From Adiantum capillus-veneris (lineage: Eukaryota > Streptophyta > Polypodiopsida > Polypodiales > Pteridaceae): a stretch of DNA of 64,000 nt. Where the stretch lies: positions 25,969,513 through 26,033,512 of the forward strand of contig CM043968.1 of the NCBI GenBank assembly GCA_014529385.2, written 5' to 3'. Made by a program: the position numbers and the translations under genes. The notes under the pieces are model-generated. The model searched no databases, was not told where the DNA came from, and saw only the letters and a list, made by a program, of their open reading frames with translations. This document shows, piece by piece, positions 42,043-53,320 of this stretch (position 1 is the stretch's first letter; every line of letters begins with the position of its first letter).

Positions 42043-43365
42043 TTGATCTCTCTAGCATTGCACATGTTCTCAAATGCATAATAAGCCCTCTTTCCGGCTT
42101 CCAAGCGATGCATTGCACAATCCTTCCATTTATGATTGGATGGAACCTCAAGGCCAAGGTACTTGAAATGATCTACCACTTCAAGTTGCTCATTGTTGTA
42201 TACAATGCATGGATTTTCGTCATTGAGGGTCTTTACAAGCATAACCTTGGTTTTGGATTCATTCACGATCAGCCCGCTATGTAAGCAAAAGCGTTCCAAG
42301 ACACTCATAAGCTTTTGTGCATCTTCTAAGGTATGTGCCAAGAGCACTACATCATCGGCATAAAGCAAAAGCATGATCACCGCATTTCCGATCTTAACCT
42401 TTTCTATGCCTTCTTGCTGCATAAAATCAAGAACCATGCATTCCAATTCATCAATGAGTAGCCCAAAGAGGGTTGGGGAAAGTGGGCATCCTTGCTTGAC
42501 ACCAATGGTGCTTGCAAAAAATTTTGGAATTCCATCTCCCATACGTAATCGACATATCACTTTTTGGTAGATGCGAAGACTGCATGCATAAATTCTCTCG
42601 GCACTTGAAGGCTTTGCATATGTCTCCAAAGATTTCCTCGCGGTACCATGTCAAAAGCTTTCTTGAAATCCACAAAGCAACAATACAACTTTTTTCCTTT
42701 CAATCAAGACGCTTCCATAAGAACTCGAAGAGTGACAAGGTGATCAATAGTGCTATGATGCTTTTGAAAACCTGCTTGGCCAAGCGCACGTTTGCCATTC
42801 TTTTCAGCCCATTCACTTATCTTCATCTCCATGATACATCCAAATAACTTTGCCATCAAAGAACCAACCATTATAGTGCGATAGTTGTTTACATTGTTTA
42901 CATCTCCTCCTTTGTGCAAAGGTTTGATCCAATTTGCACTCCAATCATGAGGCATGCCATGCTGAAGTGCAAGGTTAAACATATCGCATATCCAATATCA
43001 TGTTTTCTTGCTTGTCCATTTAATCATTTCAACCTTGACACCTTGAAGGTCCCCTGCCTTGCGAGTAGCAAGTTTCTCAAGCGCGTGGCATATATCTTCA
43101 ATGGTAAAGAAGGGAGACATAAAAATGGAAGGGAGCTACAACACTCCATCTTATCAACATTGGGTTGCTCATAAAGGTTCTTGCAATGCATATACATATC
43201 CTCAAGAGTCAAGTCACCAAAGCTCTCAACGCGCTTGCCTTTTAGATTTTGCCAAAACTTGCCACATGCATGTGCTTTTTCTTGCGCTAAAAGAATTTGT
43301 TTTTGGACTTCCCACCTTCTCGTCTTCTTTTGAACAAGTGCTTTGTCTGTGTGTGAACATTCCAA
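42003..43365 (-). pseudogene. LINE reverse transcriptase
   Basis: 43365-43024 is the linker between endonuclease and polymerase (KFWQNLKGKRVESFGDLTLE, NLYEQPN). 42982-42704 gives the polymerase start (WSANWIKPLHKGGDVNNVNN, YRTIMVGSLMAKLF, GQAGFQKHHSTIDHL). 42629-42003 carries IGVKQGCPLSPTLFGLLIDE and LLYADDVVLLAHT with the catalytic YADD, then GLIVNESKTKVM and FKYLGLEV. The enzyme primes on nicked chromosomal DNA. Shifts near 42650-42700 and 42990-43020 break the frame, though the catalytic core itself is open. Confidence 0.87.
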
Positions 43366-43376
43366 GTAAACTTCCT

Positions 43377-43604
43377 AGAGAGAGAGAGAGAGAGAGAGAG
43401 AAGGAGAGAAGGACACGAGCTTGCTAAGAAATCAAAGCACCACAGTGTAAGGAAGTAGACAGAGAGGGATTGAGGGGCTTTCATTCACTCATTCAATGAA
43501 TTGGTAGCGGTAGCTACTGAGATAACGCAAGACAACAAGCAGGTTGAGATGAGACAAACTGTTGCACGCTTGTAGGATGCACGCGCGCACGCACACACAC
43601 ACAC

Positions 43605-43660
<56 letters not shown>

Positions 43661-44166
43661 TGCAAGTGTGTTGCAACAATGAATGATTGTATGTACTTCC
43701 ACTGTAGAGTCGCGACATGGCTGAATGCAGATGCACAGAGAAGTGGAGCGCAAAGCAGATGACCAATTTAGCAAGCTTCTGCATGGTTTCCAAAAGAGAC
43801 ATCCGATGACCATGGAACCCGCCATTGCCACTTGGCAGTCTGGAGTAAGAATGATGTGGAGGGTGAATGAGGCACCCCCCGACGAAACTCCAACATGCTC
43901 CAACAAATCACGGCGCTATGGGTCTCCCATGCCATAGCTAAAGGGTTTGTGGCATGCCATAGCTAAAGGGACCTCCACAAACGCCTCCAAGATCCATATG
44001 GGGGAGCGCTCTAAGCTTTCCAAAGGAGTTCCTAGTTATCCCCCACACTGCCTAAGTTTCTAACCAATGGAGCTCTCAGTAAAAGCCAAACAAGTTTCAA
44101 GGTAAAGTTTGTAGATACCTTGTCAGAGAACGAAATGCAGGTTAAAGAGAATGATAGAGCTTGCTG
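43377..44166. repeat. Microsatellites and unassigned sequence upstream of a host gene
   Basis: (GA)n at 43377-43402, (CA)n at about 43590-43606 and (GA)n at 43607-43658. An exact 18-bp direct repeat CATGCCATAGCTAAAGGG lies near 43930 and 43953. CCAAT occurs at about 44064. The stretch 43700-44166 may hold the promoter and 5' untranslated part of the gene starting at 44167, but I see no clear TATA box. The 70-codon frame 43725-43937 is unrecognised. Confidence 0.5.
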
Positions 44167-47100
44167 ATGAGAATGGCTATGGCGACACTGCAGCTGCCTG
44201 CCCTCCGCCTTCATCGCTCTTTACAAGAGACTTGCATTGTAAATGCACGCCATCCATCCGCCCATAACAGGTTTTCCTCTGTCGAGCTTTTGGCATTAGC
44301 TTGCTCTGAAGCATCGTGCATGATACAGTTTCCAAAATTTCCATTTTTCCGAAGAGATGCTCGTAAGCTGAGTGTCTTGATGTATTTGAACTGTGTGTGT
44401 GTGTGTGTCCGCTCGCACTTGTGCATGCGTACATTGTGTGTGGAGATGTGGCTACACATGTGTGTGATTGTATGTTATGTCTGTGCTTGTTGTTTGTATA
44501 AATGCAGCTCATACATGTACATATTTTTGAGTGTGTATATACATGTGCATACATATGTGGTGTCATTATACACATATACAGTGTCGTATATGTGAATATA
44601 TTGCACTTGTTTACTCTTATCACATTCACTGCACATGTTCTTTACATCTTTGGGGTTGTTTATGTATACAAAACGGGTTAAAAGTGTATGGGCATATACA
44701 TGTATTTTTGTGCAGATATAGATTCCTTTTGTGGACAAGCACAATTTAGCTGTTCTTCATACTCTTTTGTCCGTATGATGTATAAAGTCTGAATGTAAGA
44801 ATTGTGTCTTCAAACTGTCTTGCCCTTGTTGTGAATATTTAATGTTCAAAGATTCATTCCCTCATTCCTTTTGTCGAGCTCTTTAGTGACTGTTGTTGAT
44901 ATGTTTTTATTTCTTTATTTAATTTCGAAGAAGATGTTAATTACATTAGTCTTGCTTCATTATCCTTTTCCCCTGTGTTTTCTGTTTCGGGCACACAAAT
45001 ACCAGTGTATGTGGATGCATGCTTGCACACGCAAACATGTATGCACGGAGATTAAATTCAGATCAATTATGTATTTGTGCAGAAAATAAAAGCATGTGCG
45101 TGCGCGCACACACACCTTTTTTTTTTGTAAATCAATTTGATTTAACTATCTGTGGGAAACCTCAAAGAGAGGAAAACCCACCAAAAAGATGTACAAGGAA
45201 AGGAACACAACAATGTTCGGCTGTACAAAATATCTAAAAGCATTCATAAGAAAGCTGATGTATCTCTGCCGTGATATCACCAACTTCCAAGGCAAACCGC
45301 AAAGACTGCCGAAGGGAAATCTTGAAGAAAGGTAGGGGATCCGTATGAATGCTATGGAACATATAGCCATTACGTTGTCGCCACAGGCTCCAGTATGTCC
45401 AAAACCTGACCCACATGAAGAAGGCTGCAAAGCACTGCAACGTCGGCGAGAAGATACCAAAAACCCAAAACCGCTTATGGAAGACCGTCGTGGGAAAACG
45501 TAGCCGCATACATGCAGATACTTGACGAAGGAATTCTCGAGTGACACAACAATCCCACAAGAGGTGACAAACATCCTCCTCGGCAGATAAGCAACGGACA
45601 CATGATGAAGGGCGGATACGGTGCATCCTAAGAAAGGTACCCACTGGGAGCACACCAAGTAAACACCGCCAAAGAAACAAACGCTCTTTCAACGGCAAAC
45701 AGCTTTCCCATATTGCAGATATAATCCTACGCCACCAAATATCCGATTTATGCATGTGCCAAATAGCATTGCAATGATCAGCAATCCATGGACGAGGCAG
45801 AAGAAGAGCATATGCCCGGCCAGCAGAAATATCTTGAAATGGCATTTCCCCAAGCTTCCAATCAGACATGCGATCACCATCAGCCAAAGGTGAAGCGGGC
45901 AAGAAACCTGTCAACATTTGCTGTAATTCTCTCCAAAACTGGCGATAGTGCATGCCCAATCCAAAATGACGAGCGGCAAATGGAAACTCGAAAGTGAAAC
46001 CAGCTGCATCCACCACATCCTCAACCACTCCAATGCCACGGCAGGAGAGGAAATACGCCTGGCGAGGCGAGCGGTCGACCAAAGTAACAGAAAAAGCCCG
46101 ACTCCAATGAAGGCTCTCCGCACGAAGTGAGTTTCCTTCCCTCCGAGCATTCCATGAGAGATGAATCGTAACCTCTTTCCATGCAGAAAGCAAGGTGGAA
46201 GAAAGTGGGCATCCAGGAATATGACCATCCATCTTACCAAATACTGCCTCCCACATGGATGATTGCCACTGACCAAATGAGGATGTAACCACATGCTGAC
46301 TCAAGTGTGCAAACATAAGAGTCCAAGGCTGAGATTGTTGCACAAGTGTAGGCAAAAGCATAGCCTTCCTAGCAATGACATGCCGACGCAGGTCCAAAAT
46401 ATTCAAACCACCAAAGCGCTTTGGTGTACAAAGTTTTTCCATCGATATCAAGCGCAAACCTTTTTTGTGAGCACGCGTTCGCCACAAATAAGACAAAATT
46501 GACTTTAAGACCAGCCGCAAGCGCAAACAATTCCAAAGCGTTCATAATCTCTTGAACATCGTTTTGCTGATTGCGGGGCATAAATAGCGAGTCATCTGCA
46601 TAAGCCTGCCCAATCAAAGTATGATCCGATGGTAGCTGCAAACCTTGAAGACGCTGCGCAAAGGTCAAGTGATCAAGATACATCAACAAAGGATGAGAAG
46701 CAATTGCATACAGCAAAGCACTAATAGGGAAACCTTGCCTAACCGAACAACCAAGTGGCCACGATTTTGTCAATTCCTTGTCCAGGATTCCCGAAGATGT
46801 ACTACAATCATACGAGAAATAAACCACATTGGCCAACTTAGGACCAAATCGTAGACATCTTATTGTGGCAGCAATGAAGTCCCAGTGCACAGTGTCAAAG
46901 GCCTTTTCAATATCAACTTGCATGACCAGCACATCTTGTTGCGTATACTTAGCATATTCCATGCCAATCATAAGATTGGCCAAATTGTCCATGATTTGAC
47001 GACGAGGAATGAAACCATACCGAGCCTGATGAAGTCCTGTAAACAAATAGTCCTTGATACGGTGGACCAACATTTTAGCCAAAATCTTGTATATCACCGG

Positions 47101-48465
47101 CATCAAAGTTATGGGCCGCCAATGAGAGAACTGCTCGCAAAGCGCTTGCTTGGGCAACAACTTAAGTAAGCCCTCTTTCCATGAAATTGGTAGATCCTGT
47201 TTTTCCCATGCCACATTTATCATGAAGATCAGGGGTTGTTTAAGAGCATCCCAAAATGAGAGGAAAAATTCCACAGTAAGTCCGTCCCAACCAGGAGATC
47301 TCCACCGTCCCAATGCAAGCAAGGCACCATGCAATTCGGCGATAGAGAAAGGATCCTCAAGGCATTGTGCCCAGAGTTACCGGGGAACGCCCCCTAGCCC
47401 CCGTTCCGGCGTTCTGGGGGGCAGTTCCCTTCCCGAAAGTTCCGAAATGTCCCGGAACGTCTGACGTTCCAGGTGGTTAGTGCAAACCGGAATGGCCGTT
47501 CCGGAACGCCCCCGAAATGTTCCGGAATGCCCCTGGAACGGCCAATGGCTACAAACAAATTTGGCAAAAATTGGAAAAATTGAAGTAAATGTTTGGGCTT
47601 CTTTTTGAAGTGTGCAAGGCCTCAAGGACTCATAAAATGCACCCCCCTCCCCCTTTCTCTCCACAAGCTAATCCTCAAGGGTCAAGCTCTCTCCCTCTCA
47701 CACTCTCAAGATCTCTCCCTCTCAAGACTCACTCTCTCAAGGCTCAAGGCTTCAAGCCTTCAAGCTCTCTTCCTCTCCCTCCCACTCTCTCAAATCTCTC
47801 CCTCTCCCTCTCACTCTCTCGAGTCTCTCCCTCTCACTCTCTCAAGCTCTCTCTCTCTCTCTCATCTTCGTCTAGTCATAGCAAGGTTGAATGGTCTTCA
47901 AAACGAGTTTTTTGTGAGTATTAGAGTCAAAGCACTCTAATACTCCTTGTATTTAAACACAAGGAGCTAAAAAATGCACTATTTGGGTGTTTTTTAACCT
48001 CCCGTTCCGCGCCGTTCCCGTTCCGGACCCCTAGCCATTCCCCCGTTCCGCGGGGATCTCGTCGCCGTTCCCGTTCCACGTTCCGGGTAACTATGATTGT
48101 GCCTCCTGCAAAGACAGGATCGGACAAACATAAGAGCGCGCACGCGCACACACACATCACTAATTCACTACTTCTTATGTATCCATCAATGTCGGTGTAG
48201 TATATTTAGCACACATTTGAAATTAAATAGACGCACACATGCGTGCACATACACATACATGAACACATTCAGAGTATCTAGTTGTTCACATCTGCATTTA
48301 TTTATAGCACGTATCCATAAATCAAGGTAAACACACATATACTTATTTATAAATGTGGAAACTTTATATTATATTCATAGTTGCATGTGTTTTTTTTTGT
48401 GTGTGTGTGTTTGTGTGTCTGTACAGGTTCACACACATACACATACACATAGTTGCATGTGTTTT

Positions 48466-48503
<38 letters not shown>

Positions 48504-49837
48504 TGTGTCTGTACAGGTTCACACACATACACATACATAAGAGTTTGTGAATACACAAGCACATACAATTTTGCCAAGACACAATTGCAATGTACAACAC
48601 AGCTGAATAATGCCCTTTGAGAGAGGTTTATGTTGTTTGGTGGTGTTAGCTTCTTAGTCAGAATCCAGATTTGCATGCATTCATCTGATCTAGTCGCAGA
48701 TGAAGGTCGTTCTTGGCAGATGAAGGGCGATCTTTGGTTTTGGAACGGACAAGGCGTAGCTTATTTCTCAGCAGTGCCACTTTGGCCGGTTCTCTACTTC
48801 TGAATTACAACAACCATGCCTTGGCAGGTGTCAAGATTTCTCTTTCCAACATGCAAGCCAAAGAATTCCCTTGCCCAGGTTTGAATTCGATCTTGTAGCT
48901 ACTTAATAGTTGTTTCTTGGGTTTAATCTGAGCTCTGCCTCCTTCAATTTAAGTTTTTTGTTTCCTATAGCAGGCTTATACGTCGTATTTCTGTGTTTTT
49001 CACTTTTTTCCTTGAATTTTTTTCTGCATTTTCTGGTATTTTTAAATTCTCGTACATTAGTAGCCTGCTTGGGGTTGTGAAAGGTCCTTGTTTTGCAATT
49101 TCTCATACATTGAGCATGCTTGGTGGTGCAGAAGGACAAACTACTGTCACTGGCGGCACTTCTTTCGGAGCCACCTGTTTTCAAGTAACAGGAGAGGCAT
49201 TCAATCCATCAAATCAGCCTGTTTACAATGCAGTATGCATCTTGCAGCAACTCAGTTGTTGAAGTAACATGTGTGCATTGATTATCCAGCATCAAATATG
49301 AATGTGGGCTCCCTGTGCATGAAACGCTTGAGATTGTATATGTCTGGCGAGTGATCGTATGCACTCTTGTGGTAGTACATCACCATTGGTGCTCTGTAGT
49401 GGTTGCACAATTTCACAAACGGTTGGATGGCAATATGGCCTCATGTTTGAAGAACTCAACTCTGAGTTTTTTGCTGGCTGTTTTGGCAGGACATTTTTGG
49501 TAGGGTGTATGATGCTCAAGGAGAACCCGCTTTAGATGCTGTATGTAATGGTCATCACGTAATACTCTTGGGCATGTTTTGAGTCTGACTGAAATGAATG
49601 AAGTGTAAGATTTGGGTCCGTTTGGACTTGCAGGCAGAGAACTTGAGGATTGACACGATTGCAGAAATCCCTCCTGGCAAAAGCAAGGTATTACCATATG
49701 ACTTCTTGTGCTTCAAAAGTTTATATATTGTGGGTGGCTGCATTGTTTTTAATTTTTTTTGCTCAGTTAAGAGGCACTTGGTGACAAAAAACCAGCTAAC
49801 AAAGGATAGAATGCAGTTTGAGTTAATGCTGAACTAA
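44167..49837 (+). CDS. Spliced gene for a probable thylakoid-lumen/plastid protein (family not identified)
   Basis: Exons: 44167-44362, 48720-48878, 49132-49232, 49490-49540, 49634-49687, and tentatively 49817-49837 with the stop. All introns are GT-AG and the phases agree (1, 1, 0, 0, 0), giving about 187 codons before the last exon. Exon 1 is a Ser/Arg-rich transit-peptide-like start (MRMAMATLQLPALRLHRS). Exon 2 has RTRRSLFLSSATLAGSLLL followed by NYNNHALA, a lumen-type signal with RR, a hydrophobic core and an A-x-A-like cleavage site. The mature part includes TGGTSFGATCFQVTGEAFNP, QPVYNADIFGRVYDAQGEPA and LRIDTIAEIPPGKSK. I do not recall a named family with certainty. The frame has no stop or shift, unlike everything around it. 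The final exon is short and may be wrong. Upstream ATGs at 44173 and 44179 are alternatives. Confidence 0.7.
45234..46515 (-). pseudogene. L1-like LINE C-terminal region with zinc-finger-like motif
   Basis: A 430-codon open stretch begins SILSYLWRTRAHKKGLRLI and CTPKRFGGLNILDLRRHVIA, the segment that follows the polymerase in plant L1. Near its end it has CVRCLSAEEDVCHLLWDC, the C-x2-C...H-x4-C zinc-binding motif of plant reverse-transcriptase proteins. It then continues WVRFWTYWSLWRQRN. The long open frame shows little decay, so the insertion may be moderately young. Confidence 0.83.
46510..47371 (-). pseudogene. L1-like LINE reverse transcriptase
   Basis: The frame gives HGALLALGRWRSPGWDGLTV, SWKEGLLKLLPKQ and WRPITLMPVIYKILAKMLVH, then QARYGFIPRRQIMDNLANL, VMQVDIEKAFDTVHWDF (first catalytic Asp), VRQGFPISALLYAIA and IGQAYADDSLFM (YADD, two catalytic Asp). 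These are the standard plant L1 polymerase blocks. The beginning (ILSLQEAQCLEDPFSIAEL) lies right of the MITE, at 48096-48128. A deletion and shift after AAGLKVN (about 46510) removes part of the thumb. Without the endonuclease this copy is dead. Confidence 0.87.
47372..48095. mobile_element. hAT-like MITE (724 bp) with 8-bp target duplication
   Basis: The ends are CAGAGTTACCGGGGAACG and, complemented, CATAGTTACCCGGAACGTGG, imperfect terminal inverted repeats. ATTGTGCC flanks both sides (47364-47371 and 48096-48103). An 8-bp duplication and C-A-rich ends are hAT features. Both subterminal zones are filled with GTTCCGGAACG-type palindromes, possible transposase sites. The middle (about 47640-47880) is a CT-rich array of units like CTCTCCCTCTCACTCTCTCAA. 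There is no transposase. Removing it and one duplication copy restores the LINE reading frame. Confidence 0.85.
48377..48540. repeat. Tandem duplication (about 80-bp units) with (GT)n
   Basis: The block CATAGTTGCATGTG, T8, (GT)n, TCTGTACAGGTTCACACACA and TACACATACA occurs twice in series. The (GT)n tract is longer in the second unit. It lies in intron 1. Confidence 0.85.
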
Positions 49838-51106
49838 TTGTTGAAGACAAGGTGTATCCCTTTTTCAATCAAATAAGAGTATATTCTGGGCTTCAAAGAG
49901 TGCCACTGTGCCTGGAAGAATGGTCTTTTATCAAGTACACGATTTTCTGTAGAGGTAACAAAAATGTTAAGGCTCAAAAGATGTCCAATCTGGTGAGATA
50001 CTTAAAGAAGTTTTTTTTGTTTTCTGTAAAAAAAGATCCTTACATTCGTTGAAAAAACCGTTCAATGGGCTACAAATTGCCCCTACTAGAGAGGGCTACA
50101 ACAAAGGGTGGGGAGACTCTCCCAATGAAAAACTAGATATGTACAATGATGGATAAATTAATGTTATGTGTGCATTGCACTTGAGCCACGTGGACAAGCT
50201 ACTGCTACAGGTTAGCGTCAGTCTTAGTTAAGATCTAGCCTAGCAACTTTGTGAGCCTCTAGAAGGACACGCATGACAAGGCAAGTCATAGTTGCATACC
50301 CTCACTTGCTTTTCAATTTCTTTCCTCTTTGGCCCCTAGGCGGGCACTTATAAGTTGATACATGTTCCTTCCTCTAGGTTTTAGGCCCCTCGGCCAGAAT
50401 CTGCAAAACACAGTCAAGTTGGTTCTAGGCCCGCCGGTCACTTAGATGTGCTAGTGCCGTGCACGTGGACATAGATACAAATATCACATAGGGATAATTG
50501 TTCACGACACTCAAGGTTTTGGTTTTGATCTAGAGATTGGTATGGACCACCTTATTAGGGGAAGCGAATCTGTGACTAGTCAAATGAACGCATGGATCAG
50601 ATGCGTCTATGACCTCGACGCAGAACCCAAATCTAGAACCCATCACATACCGCTTCTTAAATCAAAGCAATCCTCCTCGATTGCAGTGCTTAACAAATCA
50701 ACAATGCTTACTAATGTAATGCTTTCAATAATAATGTAAAAAAATAAATAAATCTTTCAAATGGCTAATTAAATAACATCATACTTTCAATTATGGAGAG
50801 TATGTTACGGGTGTACACCATTCTAGTGCATATAAAATGACATCGGATCTCATCAGAGAGTTCTCAACATGATGTCTCTTTGGATGCGATCGTTCATCCA
50901 AAGTTTGTGGAGAGTCACATATAGTGAACATCTGCCTCATGATATAACGGCAGCATGCCTTCGGCCATACCATGTCAAAATTCATCCATCCAAAACTCAA
51001 GTCAATCCAAATGCTTTTTTGTACAATTGTATCAGATCATCATGTGTCACAAACTGATGATGTGGCATGCCTAACGCAAACAAAGACCCAACTTATAAGT
51101 TGTCCC
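49838..51106. other. Intergenic stretch, nothing recognised
   Basis: No convincing gene or LTR. Short open frames (49852-50052, 50542-50739 and the - strand 50791-51000) carry no known motif. 49852-50040 might hold further exon sequence of the upstream gene, but I could not place splice sites that continue the frame. Confidence 0.5.
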
Positions 51107-51146
51107 ATGTAACAAACTTGGGCACCCCAAGTCTAGAATCTGTCAC

Positions 51147-51771
51147 AAATTGCTGACGTGTCAAACCACTGAAGAACGGAGCCGACTTGCAGATCCCGGC
51201 CGAGGGGCCTAAACCCTACAAGCAGCAGAAGAAGTTGAAGTTCCCACCAACTTATGGGACCCCGTCAGATGGTGCCAGGAACGTAAAGAGATGAAAATAA
51301 AGCAAGACCCGCTTATACACACAGATATAGGTGCGTAAAAGATGATGATGTGGTAGCTATTCGGAAGCCCGCGATTTGCGTTGGCCTACTGACGCAGCAG
51401 CTTGTACGAAATTCCTTGATTTGATGCTTGCCTGCTGACGTGGCAGCCTGTACGGATTTCCGATATTTACACTTGGTAGTTTTCAACGCCAGCTTTTGAG
51501 CCAGTTGCTTTTGAGTTTCAAGCTTTTCATGTAAACTGCTTTTCAAGGCCAAGGGCCTTTAAATAAGTGCAAAGGGCTTAGTTTCTGGCACTCTTCTGGC
51601 TGAAGGTGCAGCGCACGAGTAGCGGCATTGTTCTGAGTTCAAGTAATATAAAGAAATACCGAAAGGGGCGCCAAGGTTTGGGGCCTAGACTCTCTGGGGT
51701 GGAATTCTGTCACTCCGTGTCGCATGTGCTCTCTCTTTCAGTTGTTATTGAAGTGCTAAAAGTCTGTTCAG
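51147..51771 (+). mobile_element. Inverted (+) copy of the LTR family a/b/c
   Basis: It begins TGTCACAAATTGCTGACGTG, which equals the LTR start of this family read on the + strand. It contains AAGAAATACCGAAAGGGGCG, the complement of the family's conserved core. Its right end is near AAGTCTGTTCA. A small fragment of an opposite-strand LTR end (CTTGGGCACCCCAAG) lies at 51107-51140. Confidence 0.65.
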
Positions 51772-51794
51772 TCTGTTCTTTTCCGTTGGCATGT

Positions 51795-52323
51795 GGTGCC
51801 CGTCTTGTGATAGAATCTGTCGCGACAAAAGAGAGATTCACTCAAAACAGGCAAATCACAATTCAATTTGAGTCAACACGGCCCGACGTAGTTTTGTGCC
51901 AAGAGAGATTGGCCCCAAAGACTGGCGCCCCTTGCGGTATTTCTTTTTATATTAATCCTTGAGCAAAGTACAACTCCCGCGGGTCCTTAGCTCTCAGACT
52001 GTGCGTCCAGATGCTCTTAGAAGTGAGGCCCCTAGGGTCCTTATATTACAAGGGCTGCCAAAAACAGAGCCCCAAAAATCTTAAACTCAAAAGCAAAAGG
52101 CCCAAAAACTGTTTGTCCTAAAAGCTATCCCAAAAAGCTGATAATGTTGAATGCGGAAATCCGTAGGCTGTGCCACGTCAGCATGTCAGCGGGATTTACG
52201 GGAATCCGAACTGCCTACCACATTAGCGTCGGTACTGCCTGCCATGTTAGCAGTCTACTAGCGGGGGTCCGTACAATTGTGCCACGTCAACGGGTGATCA
52301 TGACACGTCACCATTTTGTAACA
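51795..52323 (-). mobile_element. LTR a of the stacked gypsy family
   Basis: On the - strand it starts TGTTACAAAATGGTGACGTG at 52323, next to a purine tract (complement of 52324-52338, CTTTCAAGAGGGGGATA). The core GGCCCCAAAGACTGGCGCCC then AAGAAATACC-type sequence is shared with LTRs b and c. CCACGTCAGC motifs occur near 52177 and 52282. The left end is diverged. Confidence 0.7.
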
Positions 52324-52767
52324 TATCCCCCTCTTGAAAGAATTGTAATCGCCCTCGATTACGCCTGCAAAATAGACAGAGGCCACAAACCAATCCATCA
52401 TACATTGACTCTAAGTACCGACGCACTAGACATGACACATCTAGCACTTGTACAAACAATCACATCACATCACAGGACAAATCAAATAAATCACATAAAA
52501 ATTTCATTCCAAATCTCAAACCATGATTGCCAGCAACGTATTTAGTAATCGCATCTAGATCCATCCCGGACCTCATTGATGTCGGATTAACTAATCCTTT
52601 TTGCGATCATGTCTATAGAGATTTTCAAGATTGAAATGCAGCAGTCATTTCATCTTCAGTTCCTGCACTCAAACAAGTCACATGAGAGAGTACAAATCAT
52701 TCATATTCAATTTTGGGAATTCCATTTCATAAAGTCATACAACAGAATACTCTCAGTATAGCAGTAT
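52324..52767 (-). other. Internal 3' fragment of the gypsy family (non-coding)
   Basis: The sequence right of LTR a matches that right of LTR c (GCCTGCAAAA.AGACAGAGGCCA, then the CATCTAGCAC and GGACCTCATTGATG blocks). It represents the untranslated 3' part of another copy, cut by LTR b. Confidence 0.65.
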
Positions 52768-53320
52768 CTCTAACCAACTTGGACACCCCAAGTCAAGATT
52801 CTACCGCGACACAATAGAGATTCACTTCAAAACAGTTCACAAAGATGACACGGCCCGACGTAGTTCCGTACCCAAAGGTATTGGCTCCAAAGACTGACAC
52901 CCCTTTCGGTATTTCTTTTTATATTAATCTGTGTTCAAAGTACAAGAGAGTCAGTAGGCGCTCACTCTCAGACTCTGCGTCTAAATGCTCTGAGTAATGA
53001 GGCCCAACCCTCTTATTTATTGGTACAAGGGATGCCCAAAAGCAGAGCCCCAAAATCTTTTAACTCAAAAGCGAAGTTCCCAAAAAGAATTGGTCTTCCA
53101 AAAGCTTTTAAAATTTAAAGCATTATGTCCAAAAAGCTTCTCAACGCAATTTCGGAAATTCGTACGGCTGTCAGCGTAAAAAGCGGGACGTCCGCACAAT
53201 TGTTCGTACGGCATGCCACGTCAGCATGTCAACACGTCTTGCGGTGGATTTTTTGCTGGCTGCCACGTCAGCCTGTCGGCGCATTTCTGGGGTGTCTTGC
53301 CACGTCATCAATTTGTGACA
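52768..53320 (-). mobile_element. LTR b of the stacked gypsy family
   Basis: On the - strand it begins TGTCACAAATTGATGACGTG at 53320, next to the polypurine tract. It ends near the inverted pair ACTTGG...CCAAGT at about 52777-52793. Two TGCCACGTCAGC-type motifs lie at about 53213 and 53261. Confidence 0.75.

Larger units (their letters stand above)
41104..43370 (-). mobile_element. LINE (non-LTR retrotransposon), 5' truncated
   Basis: On the - strand the order is a linker, reverse transcriptase, then a Cys-His C-terminal domain. There is no LTR and no endonuclease or ORF1 in view, so the 5' end is cut near 43370, next to a (GA)n tract at 43377-43402. The 3' end has no poly(A) but a dinucleotide tract, as known for some RTE-like LINEs. 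The clade is inferred. Confidence 0.8.
45117..48143 (-). mobile_element. L1-like LINE inside intron 1, antisense, with poly(A) tail
   Basis: The + strand T10 at 45117-45126 is the poly(A) tail of a - strand element. Reverse transcriptase and C-terminal domain follow to 47371 and continue beyond the MITE to about 48130. GCGCACACACAC lies next to both ends (45104-45115 and 48144-48155), consistent with a target duplication, though the sequence is simple. The 5' part (ORF1, endonuclease) is missing, as usual for truncated L1 copies. Confidence 0.8.
44363..48719 (+). other. Intron 1 of the plastid-protein gene (4357 bp)
   Basis: It starts at a strong donor (GCTC|GTAAGC) and ends at TTCTTGGCAG|AT. 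It contains (GT)n repeats at about 44394-44409, about 700 bp of T/G-rich sequence, an antisense LINE with a nested MITE, and a duplicated (GT)n block at 48377-48540. The other introns are 253, 257 and 93 bp, so the length comes from insertions. Confidence 0.65.

Noticed and set aside
43725-43937. Small ORF upstream of the plastid-protein gene
   Set aside because: 70 codons, no motif, not supported by splice or context.
44177-44744. His/Thr/Cys-rich - strand open frames
   Set aside because: They mirror exon 1 and GT repeats on the + strand.
48347-48676. Thr/His-rich - strand open frame and Val/Cys-rich + strand frames
   Set aside because: Translations of the duplicated (GT)n block.
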